From the NCBI RefSeq assembly GCF_900091525.1, contig NZ_FMCU01000003.1:434001-498000 (forward strand): DNA of 64,000 nucleotides, read 5' to 3'. Both the position numbers and the translations under genes were made by a program. Positions within the stretch are counted from its first letter, which is position 1. Every line of letters begins with the position of its first letter. This document shows, piece by piece, positions 1 through 7,654 of this stretch. This DNA comes from Micromonospora matsumotoense (GTDB lineage Bacteria > Actinomycetota > Actinomycetes > Mycobacteriales > Micromonosporaceae). The notes beneath the pieces are model-generated. The model was not told where the DNA came from and did not search any database. It worked only from the letters and a program-made list of their open reading frames with translations.

Positions 1-433
1 TGGGGCTGCCAAAGACCCACAGCACGCCCTTCGCGAAGGCGAAGTCGAGAAGGCCCACGATCGTCAGCATGACCGCGACGAAGGTGACCACCACGGCCGT
101 GTAGGTCAGCAGTTCCTTGCGGGTCGGCCAGATGACCTTACGCAGTTCGGCGACGACCTCGCGGAAGAAACGCGCGATGCGCGCGAACGGCCCCACCCGG
201 TCGGTCTCGGACCGGGTCTTCGGCTTGCTGTCGGCAGCACCCGCGCGGGTCCGCGACCGGGTCGCGGTGCCGCCCCGGGATACCGGCTCGTCCGCGTCGG
301 TGGCGTCGTCGTCGATGGCGTCGTCGTCGTCGGGGGCGTCGTTGTCGGCGGTCACCTCGTCGACGACCTCGTCGCGCTCGTCGCGCCGACCGTCGTCGCC
401 GGCGTCCTCGCCGCGCCGCTTACTCTCGGCCAC
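1..433 (-). CDS. secE: Preprotein translocase subunit SecE (3' end outside window)
   Basis: SecE is the small membrane subunit that clamps SecY in the Sec translocon. Reading from a GTG at 433, about 144 residues are visible and the frame is still open at the window edge. The first ~85 residues are hydrophilic, very rich in Asp/Glu and then Arg, which is the kind of N-terminal extension seen in actinobacterial SecE. The conserved core follows: FFREVVAELRKVIWPTRKEL, then one hydrophobic membrane helix ending in ...GVLWVFGSP. It lies just beyond tRNA-Trp, the usual actinobacterial setting, where nusG is expected next (outside the window). The start is chosen because no other plausible start precedes the acidic tail. 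Very confident in the family; the start is less certain. Confidence 0.93.
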   Translation of the reverse strand, partial: MAESKRRGEDAGDDGRRDERDEVVDEVTADNDAPDDDDAIDDDATDADEPVSRGGTATRSRTRAGAADSKPKTRSETDRVGPFARIARFFREVVAELRKVIWPTRKELLTYTAVVVTFVAVMLTIVGLLDFAFAKGVLWVFGSP

Positions 434-601
434 TTCGCCCTCCGTCGCGGGATGTCGGTTCGTACGCCGGGAGGCGTACGCGGCGCGCTGGTCACGCCGG
501 CCGGACCAACCGTCCCGCGACGGGCCGCGGCCGGCGGACCGGACGAAGAGGAGCCGAGTCGCCTCGGAACCACCCCGCCGATGCCACCACCACGGGCCGG
601 A

Positions 602-619
602 CGCCGCCTTGCGGCGGCG
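602..619 (-). terminator. Hairpin between tRNA-Trp and secE
   Basis: A 7-bp perfect GC stem (CGCCGCC / GGCGGCG) with a 4-nt loop lies just downstream of tRNA-Trp on the minus strand. No U-run follows, so it may be a processing or pausing hairpin rather than a true terminator. Confidence 0.3.
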
Positions 620-649
620 CGACCCACGGGAACGGTCAGGCCTGAGGCG

Positions 650-722
<73 letters not shown>

Positions 723-849
723 GTGCGGCAACGCTCGCTCCACCCGACCTGCACGGCCGGGCAGAGGTCACTTGCCCCACGGCGGACCAGTGTACGGGTA
801 GCGCCCCGACTTTCCCAACCGGTCCCGCCCCGTACGTTTCCGGAGGCCG

Positions 850-1242
850 TCAGCCGGTCGTCCGGACGATCGCCCGCGCCTGCGAGAGGATCTTCTCGTC
901 ACCACATCGGGCGGTCACATCGAGCCTGGTCAGCCCCGCCTCGGTGACCTCCTTGACCACCGCGTCCACGGTGATCTCGGTGCCCTCGTCGTCGTCCGGA
1001 ACGACCACCGGCCGGGTGAACCGCACCCCGAACTCGACCACCGCGTCGGGTGCGCCCGCCCACTCGGTGACCGCCCGGCCGACCAGCGCCATGGTGAACA
1101 TGCCGTGCGCGATCACCCCGGGCAGGCCCACCGTGGTGGCGGTCCGGTCGTTCCAGTGGATCGGGTTGAAGTCGCCCGAGGCGCCCGCGTAGCGGACCAG
1201 GTCCGCCCGGGTCACCCGGAACGTCCGGGTCGACAGTTCCAC
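850..1242 (-). CDS. hadB: MaoC-family (R)-hydroxyacyl dehydratase, HadB-like
   Basis: A 130-residue hot-dog fold dehydratase. Near residue 32 it carries the hydratase-2 motif GDFNPIHWND, with the Asp and His expected for hydration/dehydration of a (3R)-hydroxyacyl thioester. The GTG at 1242 is used because it lies 2 nt past the stop of hadA and begins VELSTRTFRV, matching the domain edge; the upstream in-frame extension lies inside hadA. In mycobacteria HadB is the catalytic subunit that pairs with HadA in FAS-II. Mycolic acids are not expected here, so the substrate is open. Spacing implies co-translation with hadA. Confident in the family, moderate on the symbol. Confidence 0.9.
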   Translation of the reverse strand: MELSTRTFRVTRADLVRYAGASGDFNPIHWNDRTATTVGLPGVIAHGMFTMALVGRAVTEWAGAPDAVVEFGVRFTRPVVVPDDDEGTEITVDAVVKEVTEAGLTRLDVTARCGDEKILSQARAIVRTTG

Positions 1243-1243
1243 G

Positions 1244-1690
1244 TCAGGACTCCCCACGTACGACGAGCTTGGACCAGACGGCGACCACCGGCTCACCGGC
1301 CGAGGTGGTCACGTCGGTGCGGGTGGTCAGGAAGGCGTGCCCACCCCGGTTGCTGATCTCCTCGATGGTGTTCACGCAGACCAGCTCGTCCCCGGCCACC
1401 ACCGGCCGGGTGTACGCGAAGCGCTGGTCGCCGTGGACCACCCGGCTGTAGTCGACCCCGAGTGCCGGGTCGTCGACGATCTGCTGGCTGGCGGCCATGG
1501 TGATCAGGACCGGGAAGGTGGGCGGGGCGACCACGTCCGGGTGGCCGAGGGCACGGGCCGCCGCCGAGTCGTGGTAGGCCGGTTCGGTGGCCCCGATGGC
1601 GGTGGCGAACTCGCGGATCTTTTCTCGGCCCACCTGGTAGGGGGCGGTCGGCGGATACGTCCGGCCGACGAAGGACGGGTCCAGGGACAT
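1244..1690 (-). CDS. hadA: HadA-like MaoC N-terminal dehydratase subunit
   Basis: 148 residues from ATG at 1690 (MSLDPSFVGRTYPP), a start matching the UPF0336/HadA family. It shows the N-terminal MaoC half (VGREKIREFATAIG, then HPDVVAPPTFPVLI and HGDQRFAYTRPVVAGD) but lacks the Asp-x4-His catalytic pair seen in the neighbouring hadB. This agrees with a substrate-holding, non-catalytic role in an A/B heterodimer. It sits between rpmG and hadB on the same strand, with only 2 nt to hadB. Longer in-frame extension upstream (MRPCRFGG...) overlaps nothing useful and is not needed. The partner assignment is inferred from context and family knowledge. Confidence 0.88.
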   Translation of the reverse strand: MSLDPSFVGRTYPPTAPYQVGREKIREFATAIGATEPAYHDSAAARALGHPDVVAPPTFPVLITMAASQQIVDDPALGVDYSRVVHGDQRFAYTRPVVAGDELVCVNTIEEISNRGGHAFLTTRTDVTTSAGEPVVAVWSKLVVRGES

Positions 1691-1820
1691 GCCGCCGAAC
1701 CTACACGGACGCACGAACGCCGACCCGTACGGGCAGGCGGCTCTCAGGCCGCGCCATCCGTGCGGATCGGCGTCCGGGGTGGTCGCTGCGGACCGGGCCG
1801 GCCAGGTGGCCGGCCGAGAG

Positions 1821-1988
1821 TCAGCGGGTTTCGCGGTGGGCGGTGTGCTTGCCGTCCCGGGGGCAGAACTTCTTCAGCTCGATGCGGTCCGGGTCGTTAC
1901 GACGGTTCTTGCGCGTGATGTAGTTGCGCTCCTTGCACTCCACACACGCCAGAGTGATCTTCGGCCGGACATCGGTCGCCTTCGCCAC
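1821..1988 (-). CDS. rpmG: 50S ribosomal protein L33
   Basis: 55 residues from GTG 1988: [20 protein letters not shown] then [20 protein letters not shown] and the ending HTAHRETR. The length and blocks fit bacterial L33 of the large ribosomal subunit. The first zinc-type knuckle CVEC (residues 15 and 18) is intact. The second reads CPRD rather than CPRC, so one metal ligand is replaced by Asp (residue 45). Genomes of this group usually carry several rpmG copies and this one is the secE-linked copy. It is too short for many gene callers but is unmistakable. Confidence 0.97.
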   Translation of the reverse strand: MAKATDVRPKITLACVECKERNYITRKNRRNDPDRIELKKFCPRDGKHTAHRETR

Positions 1989-2064
1989 GGCGGAGTGCCT
2001 TCCTCGCTACGGATATCAACTACAGCGCATCAGCCTACGCGGACGATGCCTGGACATGCAAAGT

Positions 2065-2081
2065 GGGCGCCTATGGCGCCC
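2065..2081 (-). terminator. Perfect hairpin between tRNA-Met and rpmG
   Basis: GGGCGCC / GGCGCCC forms a perfect 7-bp stem with a 3-nt loop. On the minus strand it is followed by ACTTTG, so it looks like a factor-independent terminator or tRNA 3' processing signal for the tRNA-Thr/tRNA-Met transcript. Confidence 0.55.
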
Positions 2082-2120
2082 GTCCCACTCACCACCGGGG
2101 ATAAGCCCGGAGGACGAGAG

Positions 2121-2193
2121 TAGCGGTGGCCGGAATTGAACCGGCGACACAGCGATTATGAGCCGCTTGCTCTGCCATCTGAGCTACACCGCC
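2121..2193 (-). tRNA. tRNA-Met (anticodon CAT), elongator type
   Basis: Minus-strand 73-nt cloverleaf starting GGCGGTGTAGCTCAGATGG, anticodon loop CTCATAA with anticodon CAT, T arm CCGGTTCAATTCCGG, discriminator A. The first acceptor position pairs as G-U, unlike the mismatched first pair of initiator tRNAs, so an elongator tRNA-Met is preferred. No CCA is encoded. Confidence 0.95.
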
Positions 2194-2218
2194 GAGGCGG
2201 GTCCAACCGGACCCTCTG

Positions 2219-2291
2219 AGCCCCCTTACGGAATCGAACCGTAGACCTTCTCCTTACCATGGAGACGCTCTGCCGACTGAGCTAAGGGGGC
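2219..2291 (-). tRNA. tRNA-Thr (anticodon GGT)
   Basis: Minus-strand 73-nt cloverleaf beginning GCCCCCTTAGCTCAGTCGG with a perfect acceptor stem (GCCCCCT / AGGGGGC), anticodon stem CTCCA / GGAG and anticodon GGT, and T arm TACGGTTCGATTCCGTA. It is 25 nt upstream of tRNA-Met and probably co-transcribed with it. Confidence 0.96.
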
Positions 2292-2387
2292 CTACCCGAT
2301 CACCCCGGAGGGCGTCGCGCAGGGGATACATTACACGGCACCGCGCCGGGGGTGAAATGGGATCCCCCGATACCGCGTCGACCCAGC

Positions 2388-4907
2388 TCAGGGCACGACG
2401 CGGAGTCTCGGCAGCTCGCCCGGGTCGGTCGCCTCCTGGTCCACCTGGGCACCGAACCAGGCCTCCAGCCGCTCGTACGGCAGGGGCCGGCTGAACAGGA
2501 AGCCCTGCCCGATCTCGCAGCCGATGTCCTGGAGCAGTTCGAGGGTCAGCTCGCTCTCCACCCCCTCGGCCACCACGGACAGCCCGAACTGCTGGGACAG
2601 CGACACCACCGCGTTGACGATCGCCAGGTCCCCCGGGTCGGTCGCCATCCCCTGCACGAACGACCGGTCCACCTTCACCTCGTGCACCGGCAGCCGACGC
2701 AGCTGGGCCAGCGACGAGTTGCCGGTGCCGAAGTCGTCGACCGCCAGCCGGACGCCGAGGTCCCGCAGCCGGCGCAGGGTGGGGATCGGCCGCTCGGTGC
2801 CGTCCAGCACCGCCGCCTCCGGGATCTCGACGGTCAGCAGCTGCGGCGGGACGCCGTACTCGGCCAGCAGCTCCCCCACCCGGTCCGGGAACTGCCGGTC
2901 GATCAGCGAGCGGGCGGCGATGTTGACCGCCACCGCGAGCGGCTGCCCGGTGTGGCTCCAGTCCCGGCTGCGGCGCAACCCCTCGCGGAGGACGAACTCG
3001 GTGAGCCGACCCAGCTGCCCGGTGTGCTCGGCCACCGCGACGAAGTCCTCCGGGGAGACCGTGCCGTGCGCCGGGTGCTCCCAGCGGGCCAGGCACTCCA
3101 CCCCGAGCAGCCGGCGGTCCCGCAGGGTCACCTTCGGCTGGAAGTAGACCTCCAGCTCCCCCTCGTCGAGGGCGCGGCGCAGGTCGCCGGCGAGCCCGAG
3201 CCGGCGCAGCGACCGCGACTCCAGCGCCGGGTTGAACAGCTGCACGCTGCCCGGCACCGCCTTGGCCGCGGTGGCCGCCAGGTCGACCCGTTGCAGGAGT
3301 ACGGCGGCGTCACTGCCGTGATCCGGATGCACGGTCACCCCGACGGCGGTGTCCACGTCGAGGGTGAGCGCGTCGAAGACCATCTCGTCGCGGATCTGCT
3401 CGCGGAGCTGGGCGGCCAACTCCAGGGCCGCCTCGGCGTTCTCCAGCCGGAGCGTCACCAGGAACTCGTCTCCACCGGCCCGGCCCACCAGGGCGGACGA
3501 CGGGGCGCACGCGCGCAGCCGCTCGGCCACCTCGACGAGGACCTTGTCGCCCGCCGCGTGCCCCAGCGACTCGTTGACCTGCCGCAGCCCGTCCACGTCG
3601 AAGAGCAGCACGGCGACCACCTCGCCGGGGGCCCGGATCTTGACCGCCTCGGCCAGCGCGGCGGTGATCCGTCGCCGGTTCGGCAGCCCGGTCAGCGCGT
3701 CGTGGTAGGCGTCGTGCCGCAGCCGGTCGACCAGCCGGGAATTCTCCAGGGCGACGGCGGCGTGCGCGGCCACGGTCTCGAAGACGGGGATGTCACTCGT
3801 GGTGAAGTGGCCGATGTCGCTGAGCCGGTTGGTGACCTCCAGGGTGCCGATCACCGCCTGACCGGAGCGCAGCGGCACCACGATCGCGTCCTTGACCTGC
3901 TGGGCGCCGACCTCGCGGCGCAGCGCGGTGTCGTCGCCGAGCAGTCGGCCGATGGACAGCGTCTTGCCCAGCTCACGGGCCTGCTCCCGGAAGACCGTCG
4001 GGGTGGGCGCGAAGTCGAGCAGGCCCGGGGTGTCGACCCGGGCGGTCAGCAGCACCTCCGGGTGCCGGCGCTGGGCGGGCAGCCAGAGGGTGGCGTACTC
4101 GGCCTGCATCAGGCCCCGCACCCGGTCGAGGAGGATGTCGGCGAGCGCCCCCTCGGCGCTGTTGGTGAGCAACCGGGTCAGGTCGTACATGCCGGTGAGA
4201 GTGCGGTGCTGTCGGAAGAACTGCGAATAGGAGCGGTAGACCTGGAACAACGCCGCGAACAACGCGGCCAGCAGCAGCACCGACCACCAGGTGGTCTTCA
4301 ACGCGATCAGGACGAGCAGGCCGACCGAGGCGTTGATCGAGGTGGTGAGGAAGACCGACGGCGCGGTACGCAGCGCCTCCCGGCCGGCCTGCCAGCCCTG
4401 CAGCAGCACGTGCACCCCGGCCACCGAGAGCAGGCTGACCAGGGTGATGGTGTTGACCGCCAGGAACAGGCTGACCCAGGTGCCCGGCCCGACCCCGTTG
4501 ATCGGGGGCAGGGCCAGCAGGAGCAGCCCGGCCAGCGAGGTGGCCGCCGCCGCCTTCGCGACGTTGAACCACAGCTTGGCCGGGGCGAACCGGTGCGACG
4601 CGCTCCAGATCAGCACGGAGAGCGTGTAGATCAGCACCACCGTCAGCGGTGGCAGGAAGAAGAGCGCGACGACGAGGGGCACCTCGGTCAACGTCACCCC
4701 GACCGACTGTCGCCGGACTATGACGTTGAGGACCGGGATGCTGATCCCCGTCATCGCCACGAAGAGAACGAACGCCAGGCCCCACTCCCCGAACTCGGGG
4801 CGCAGGACACCGATCGCGGTACTGAAGACGATGGCCAGCAGGGCCAGGGGGGCGGTGATGAACCAGGCGCGTTCGGTGGACTTACGCCGCTGATCTCGGC
4901 TGGCCAT
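2388..4907 (-). CDS. Membrane GGDEF-EAL cyclic-di-GMP enzyme with GAF-like sensor
   Basis: 839 residues from an ATG at 4907. Residues ~15-225 form several hydrophobic segments (an integral-membrane input region). Residues ~240-395 resemble a GAF sensor. The GGDEF domain (~400-560) has the signature intact at 478-482 and the metal-binding FDVD near 436-439. I see no RxxD inhibitory site just upstream of GGDEF. The EAL domain (~575-815) has Glu604 in VECLARW (ECL rather than EAL), DDFGTG at 724-729, VKVDRSF at 745-751 and VVAEGVE at 778-784, so most phosphodiesterase residues remain. It may both make and break cyclic-di-GMP, or one domain may be regulatory. The only nearby partner is a small peptide gene 63 bp upstream on the same strand. 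Confidence 0.93.
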   Translation of the reverse strand: MASRDQRRKSTERAWFITAPLALLAIVFSTAIGVLRPEFGEWGLAFVLFVAMTGISIPVLNVIVRRQSVGVTLTEVPLVVALFFLPPLTVVLIYTLSVLIWSASHRFAPAKLWFNVAKAAAATSLAGLLLLALPPINGVGPGTWVSLFLAVNTITLVSLLSVAGVHVLLQGWQAGREALRTAPSVFLTTSINASVGLLVLIALKTTWWSVLLLAALFAALFQVYRSYSQFFRQHRTLTGMYDLTRLLTNSAEGALADILLDRVRGLMQAEYATLWLPAQRRHPEVLLTARVDTPGLLDFAPTPTVFREQARELGKTLSIGRLLGDDTALRREVGAQQVKDAIVVPLRSGQAVIGTLEVTNRLSDIGHFTTSDIPVFETVAAHAAVALENSRLVDRLRHDAYHDALTGLPNRRRITAALAEAVKIRAPGEVVAVLLFDVDGLRQVNESLGHAAGDKVLVEVAERLRACAPSSALVGRAGGDEFLVTLRLENAEAALELAAQLREQIRDEMVFDALTLDVDTAVGVTVHPDHGSDAAVLLQRVDLAATAAKAVPGSVQLFNPALESRSLRRLGLAGDLRRALDEGELEVYFQPKVTLRDRRLLGVECLARWEHPAHGTVSPEDFVAVAEHTGQLGRLTEFVLREGLRRSRDWSHTGQPLAVAVNIAARSLIDRQFPDRVGELLAEYGVPPQLLTVEIPEAAVLDGTERPIPTLRRLRDLGVRLAVDDFGTGNSSLAQLRRLPVHEVKVDRSFVQGMATDPGDLAIVNAVVSLSQQFGLSVVAEGVESELTLELLQDIGCEIGQGFLFSRPLPYERLEAWFGAQVDQEATDPGELPRLRVVP

Positions 4908-4970
4908 GCGCCACCCTCTCCCTGAGAGACGTCACCCCCAGGACACCGGGAGCGGGGACGACGCGGGGGC

Positions 4971-5117
4971 TTAGCGCGCGCCGCCCATCGTCCAGACGAC
5001 GTCCGCCATTTGCGCGCCGCCGTCGATGGCCTGGACGCCGGTGACGGCGAGTCCACCCAGGATGGTGGCGAGCACGAGGAGCGAGCCAAACAGCCGGCCC
5101 AGCCTTCGACCAGACAT
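4971..5117 (-). CDS. 48-residue exported or membrane peptide of unknown function
   Basis: ATG at 5117 is preceded by GGAGCAATC, a clear ribosome-binding site. The peptide starts MSGRRLGRLFGSLLVLA, a basic N-terminus and ~20-residue hydrophobic stretch typical of a signal or anchor. It is followed by TGVQAIDGGAQMADVVWTMG and a short tail ending in AR. It lies directly upstream of the GGDEF-EAL gene, same strand, 63 bp apart, which suggests co-expression. A VQA-like cleavage point is possible, leaving only ~20 mature residues. I do not recognise the family. The strong ribosome-binding site and the signal-like shape support it as a real gene. Confidence 0.65.
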   Translation of the reverse strand: MSGRRLGRLFGSLLVLATILGGLAVTGVQAIDGGAQMADVVWTMGGAR

Positions 5118-5598
5118 GATTGCTCCTGTCGAGAGAGTGTTCACGGGGGATGGTGGAGGTTCCACGATCGTGCCACACCTCGGGTACCCAGAAAAGCGGG
5201 GAGAGCGGCGCTGGTCCAAGCAGCGGAGAGGTTCCGCCGTTCGGCCCACCGCCGTCACCTCCCCGTGCCAGATCAGCGGCACCAGGACGGGTAGCAGCCT
5301 CCACGAATTGCCCAATGTCACTATCGACGCAAACCCGATCTTTAACGGCGCGGGGCCGTCGTCCGGGCGGCAGGGCGACCGTCGCATTCGAGGGTCGCGA
5401 CGACTGCTCCCGGAACCGCCACATCGATCACCATAGCTCATTTCGTCGGGTACGGAAGCGGCCTGTCGGGAGTCGACGGACTCCGCATCAGATCAACGAC
5501 AAAACACGCGTACGGTGGCGAGCTGGCGCGAGCAGGCGAAACACCCGCCAGAGGCGGTCGGACACTGCGATGTCGTACCGCGATGGTGTCGTGAATCC
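5118..5598. other. Gene-free stretch, probably promoter and leader of the peptide gene
   Basis: No convincing coding sequence on either strand. On the minus strand GTTT (5334-5331) and GGGCAA (5313-5308), 17 nt apart, loosely resemble an alternative-sigma (SigB/SigF-type) promoter about 190 nt before the peptide gene. This is weak. Confidence 0.3.
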
Positions 5599-6111
5599 AT
5601 GACATCGCAGCCGCCGGTGACGCCGGTGATCGAGGAACGCCCGGCCCAGCCGTACGTGGGGATCAGACGCCCGGTGACCATGGAGACCATCGGCGACGCC
5701 GCCGGCGCCCTGTCCGACCTGGCCGACTGGCTGACGGCGCGGGAGATCACCCCGGCCGGCCCGGACTTCCTGCGTTACCACGTGATCGACATGGCGCGGG
5801 AGCTGGAGGTCGAGGCGGGCGTGCCGGTCCCGGCCGACGCGCAGATCGCGGTCGAGACGCCCATGGAGACCGGCGTGCTGCCGGCCGGCCGCTACCTCAC
5901 CACCACCCACGTCGGCGACCCCGACGAACTGGTCGCGGTGACCGGGGCGTTCCTGGAGTGGGCGGAGCGCAACGGGTTGCGCTGGGACGTCAGCGACACC
6001 GGGGCGGGTGAGCGCTGGGGCTGCCGGCTGGAGATCTACCACCTCGGCCCGGACGACGACCCGGACCGGAGCACGTGGAAGACGCAGCTGGCGTTCCGAC
6101 TGGCGGACTGA
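5599..6111 (+). CDS. GyrI-like effector-binding domain protein
   Basis: 170 residues from ATG 5599 (MTSQPPVTPVIEERPAQPYV). The pattern matches a stand-alone GyrI-like/AraC-effector-binding fold. It has an N-terminal strand with ERPAQPYVGIR, a helix containing LSDLADWLTAREI, the strand with GVPVPADAQIAVETPM, LPAGRYLTTTHVG, and a C-terminal EIYHLGPDDDP segment. Such domains bind small hydrophobic molecules, and stand-alone copies occur widely without a DNA-binding domain, which is absent here too. The ligand is unknown. The 28 in-frame codons upstream are ignored because they lack a sensible start. Its neighbour begins 50 bp downstream on the same strand. Confidence 0.8.
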   Translation: MTSQPPVTPVIEERPAQPYVGIRRPVTMETIGDAAGALSDLADWLTAREITPAGPDFLRYHVIDMARELEVEAGVPVPADAQIAVETPMETGVLPAGRYLTTTHVGDPDELVAVTGAFLEWAERNGLRWDVSDTGAGERWGCRLEIYHLGPDDDPDRSTWKTQLAFRLAD

Positions 6112-6161
6112 GAAGAACGGTCGACCGCGCAGGGATGGGATACCTGGGGCGGTGTGGGGGT

Positions 6162-6647
6162 ATGTCGGGGGTTATGGCAGGTCAGAACGGTGCTGTGGAT
6201 GAGGAGCACGCGCGGCCGGCGGGAGTCGACGACGCGACGGTCGAGGCGTTGGGCAAGTTGAGTGAGGCGTTGGAGACGATCCACCGGGTACGCGGGCACC
6301 TCTATTCCGCGCACCAGCTCGTCGGCGGCGCGGATCTCACCCTGGACCGGGTGGTGGAGTTGCTGCGCGCGGCCGGGCACGACGAGGTGGCCGACCGGGT
6401 CGCACACGAGCTGTTGGGGCGCAACGTGCTCCCCGGCCGGTGGACGTTCCAGCTCGTGGAGGAGTTCGACGACGGCTACTACGCCACGTTCCAGGAGATC
6501 GAGCGGTACGCCCGGGAGAAGCTGGCCGGCGGTCGGCGGCACCTCTACGAGGCGGAGATGAAGCAGCGCCGGCGTACCCCCGGCATGCCCGGCCACGAGG
6601 CCACACCGGAGTCGGCGCGACCCGGCCGACGGGGCAGGGGCGCATGA
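6162..6647 (+). CDS. Conserved actinobacterial hypothetical protein
   Basis: 161 residues from ATG 6162 (MSGVMAGQ; the ATG at 6174 is an alternative). Helical and charged: LGKLSEALETIHRVRGHLYS, then HQLVGGADLTLDRVVELLRA, a block with WTFQLVEEFDDGYYATFQEI, and a basic C-terminal tail (KQRRRTPGMP to the end). No membrane segment, signal peptide or catalytic motif is visible. I recall similar short proteins in other actinomycetes but know no function. Its stop is immediately followed by a large palindrome that could terminate it. Confidence 0.7.
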   Translation: MSGVMAGQNGAVDEEHARPAGVDDATVEALGKLSEALETIHRVRGHLYSAHQLVGGADLTLDRVVELLRAAGHDEVADRVAHELLGRNVLPGRWTFQLVEEFDDGYYATFQEIERYAREKLAGGRRHLYEAEMKQRRRTPGMPGHEATPESARPGRRGRGA

Positions 6648-6714
6648 TCGACTCAATTGGGCCGATGTAGCGGTATCCACCCTGCCTCGATACCGCCACA
6701 TCGGCCCAACGGTG
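6645..6714. repeat. Dispersed palindrome, core GCCGATGTAGCGGT (copy 1)
   Basis: A 21-bp stem (6657-6677 with 6689-6709, one mismatch) encloses an 11-nt loop, and GATCGACTCAATT lies on the left flank. The same core and flank recur at 61244-61324. It sits between two convergent genes and could act as a bidirectional terminator. Confidence 0.85.
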
Positions 6715-6747
6715 AGGCGGGCGGGGGCACCCCGAGGCGGGTGGGGG

Positions 6748-7290
6748 TCACCCCTGGCGGCGTACCGTCGCTTTGGGGCCGGTGACCAGGGTGGCGGGCG
6801 GGATGTCGTCGGCGACGACCGACCCGGCCGCCACCACGGCGTCGCGGCCGATGCGGACGCCGGGGAGGATCGTCGCGCCGGCCCCGATCCAGACGTTCTC
6901 CGCCACGTCGATGGGCGCTCCGGTCAGCCACTCCCGCCGCTGCGCGGGGTCGACCGGATGGCCGAGGGTGATGAAGGTGGCCTTCGGGCCGATCATGACG
7001 CCCGCGCCGAGCCGGATGCCGGCATAGTCGAGGAACGTGCAGTTCTGGTTGATGAACACCCGCTCCGCGATCTCCAGGTTGAGGCCGTGATCGGTGTAGA
7101 ACGGCGGATAGATGGTGACCCGCGCCGGCAGCGGCCGGCCGAGGAGCTGCGCCAACAGCTCCGCCCGGCCGGCTTCGTCCTCGAAGGGCAGGACGTTCAG
7201 CCGGGAGGTCAGCTCGGTGGCCCGCAGCACCCTCGCGGCCATCGCCTGGAACTCGGGGCTGTGGATACGCATGTAGCGGTCGTCGGACAT
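6748..7290 (-). CDS. Hexapeptide-repeat sugar O-acetyltransferase (Maa/LacA-like)
   Basis: 180 residues, the usual length for maltose/galactoside acetyltransferases. The N-terminal helical cap (RYMRIHSPEFQAM, RATELTSRLNVLP) is followed by left-handed beta-helix turns. The catalytic-His region is ITLGHPVDP, and the closing coils are APIDVAENVWIGAGATILPG, IGRDAVVAAGSVV and VTGPKATVRR. It would transfer acetyl from acetyl-CoA to a sugar or related hydroxyl in the cytoplasm. The acceptor cannot be predicted. It stands alone on the minus strand, 52 bp from the next gene cluster. Assignment to the family is firm. Confidence 0.9.
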   Translation of the reverse strand: MSDDRYMRIHSPEFQAMAARVLRATELTSRLNVLPFEDEAGRAELLAQLLGRPLPARVTIYPPFYTDHGLNLEIAERVFINQNCTFLDYAGIRLGAGVMIGPKATFITLGHPVDPAQRREWLTGAPIDVAENVWIGAGATILPGVRIGRDAVVAAGSVVADDIPPATLVTGPKATVRRQG

Positions 7291-7342
7291 GCCGCGATCC
7301 TCGCCGACGCCCCCGGCACGCGCCCCTGCGGGCCGCCGCCGC

Positions 7343-7654
7343 TCACCGCTCCTCCCCCGCCGGCCCCGACCGACCGACCGGTGCCCGCATCAGCCGACGC
7401 GCCTGGGTCAGCTCCTCGATGAGCCGGTCGACCTGCCCGGGCGACAACAGCACGGCCCGGGTCGCGCCGTACCGGGTCGCGTCGAGCTTGATCGCCGCCT
7501 CGCGCCGGACGAACCGGTCGACGAGCAGTTGCAGGCTCACCCAGCCGGTCCGCTCCCGCCCCACGGTGGCGAGGAACCCCCGGTGCATCGGATCGTTCGG
7601 CCCGCACCCCCGGCACCACACCGGACAGACGACCGGCCGACCACCCTCACTCAT
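7343..7654 (-). CDS. Small Cys/His-containing hypothetical protein, third gene of a coupled trio
   Basis: 103 residues from MSEGGRPVVCPVWC. The N-terminus carries CPVWCRGCGP then MHRGFL, a Cys/His set that may bind zinc. The C-terminal half has LLSPGQVDRLIEELTQARRL. The start overlaps the end of the upstream 119-residue gene by 8 nt, so translation is probably coupled. Its general plan (W-C-x-x-C, HRG, beta-rich middle, helical end) resembles that neighbour, suggesting related small proteins of the kind I associate with DUF6907 in actinomycetes; that label is tentative. Function unknown. Confidence 0.7.
   Translation of the reverse strand: MSEGGRPVVCPVWCRGCGPNDPMHRGFLATVGRERTGWVSLQLLVDRFVRREAAIKLDATRYGATRAVLLSPGQVDRLIEELTQARRLMRAPVGRSGPAGEER

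Noticed and set aside
2352..4925. 857-residue plus-strand reading frame opposite the GGDEF-EAL gene
   Set aside because: It is the antisense shadow of a highly GC-biased gene; its translation is Gln/Arg/His-rich and lacks domains, while the minus strand shows GAF, GGDEF and EAL motifs.
5308..5334. SigB/SigF-type promoter GTTT-N17-GGGCAA upstream of the peptide gene
   Set aside because: Only a rough match to a degenerate consensus; kept as a weak note within the gap feature and not as a called promoter.
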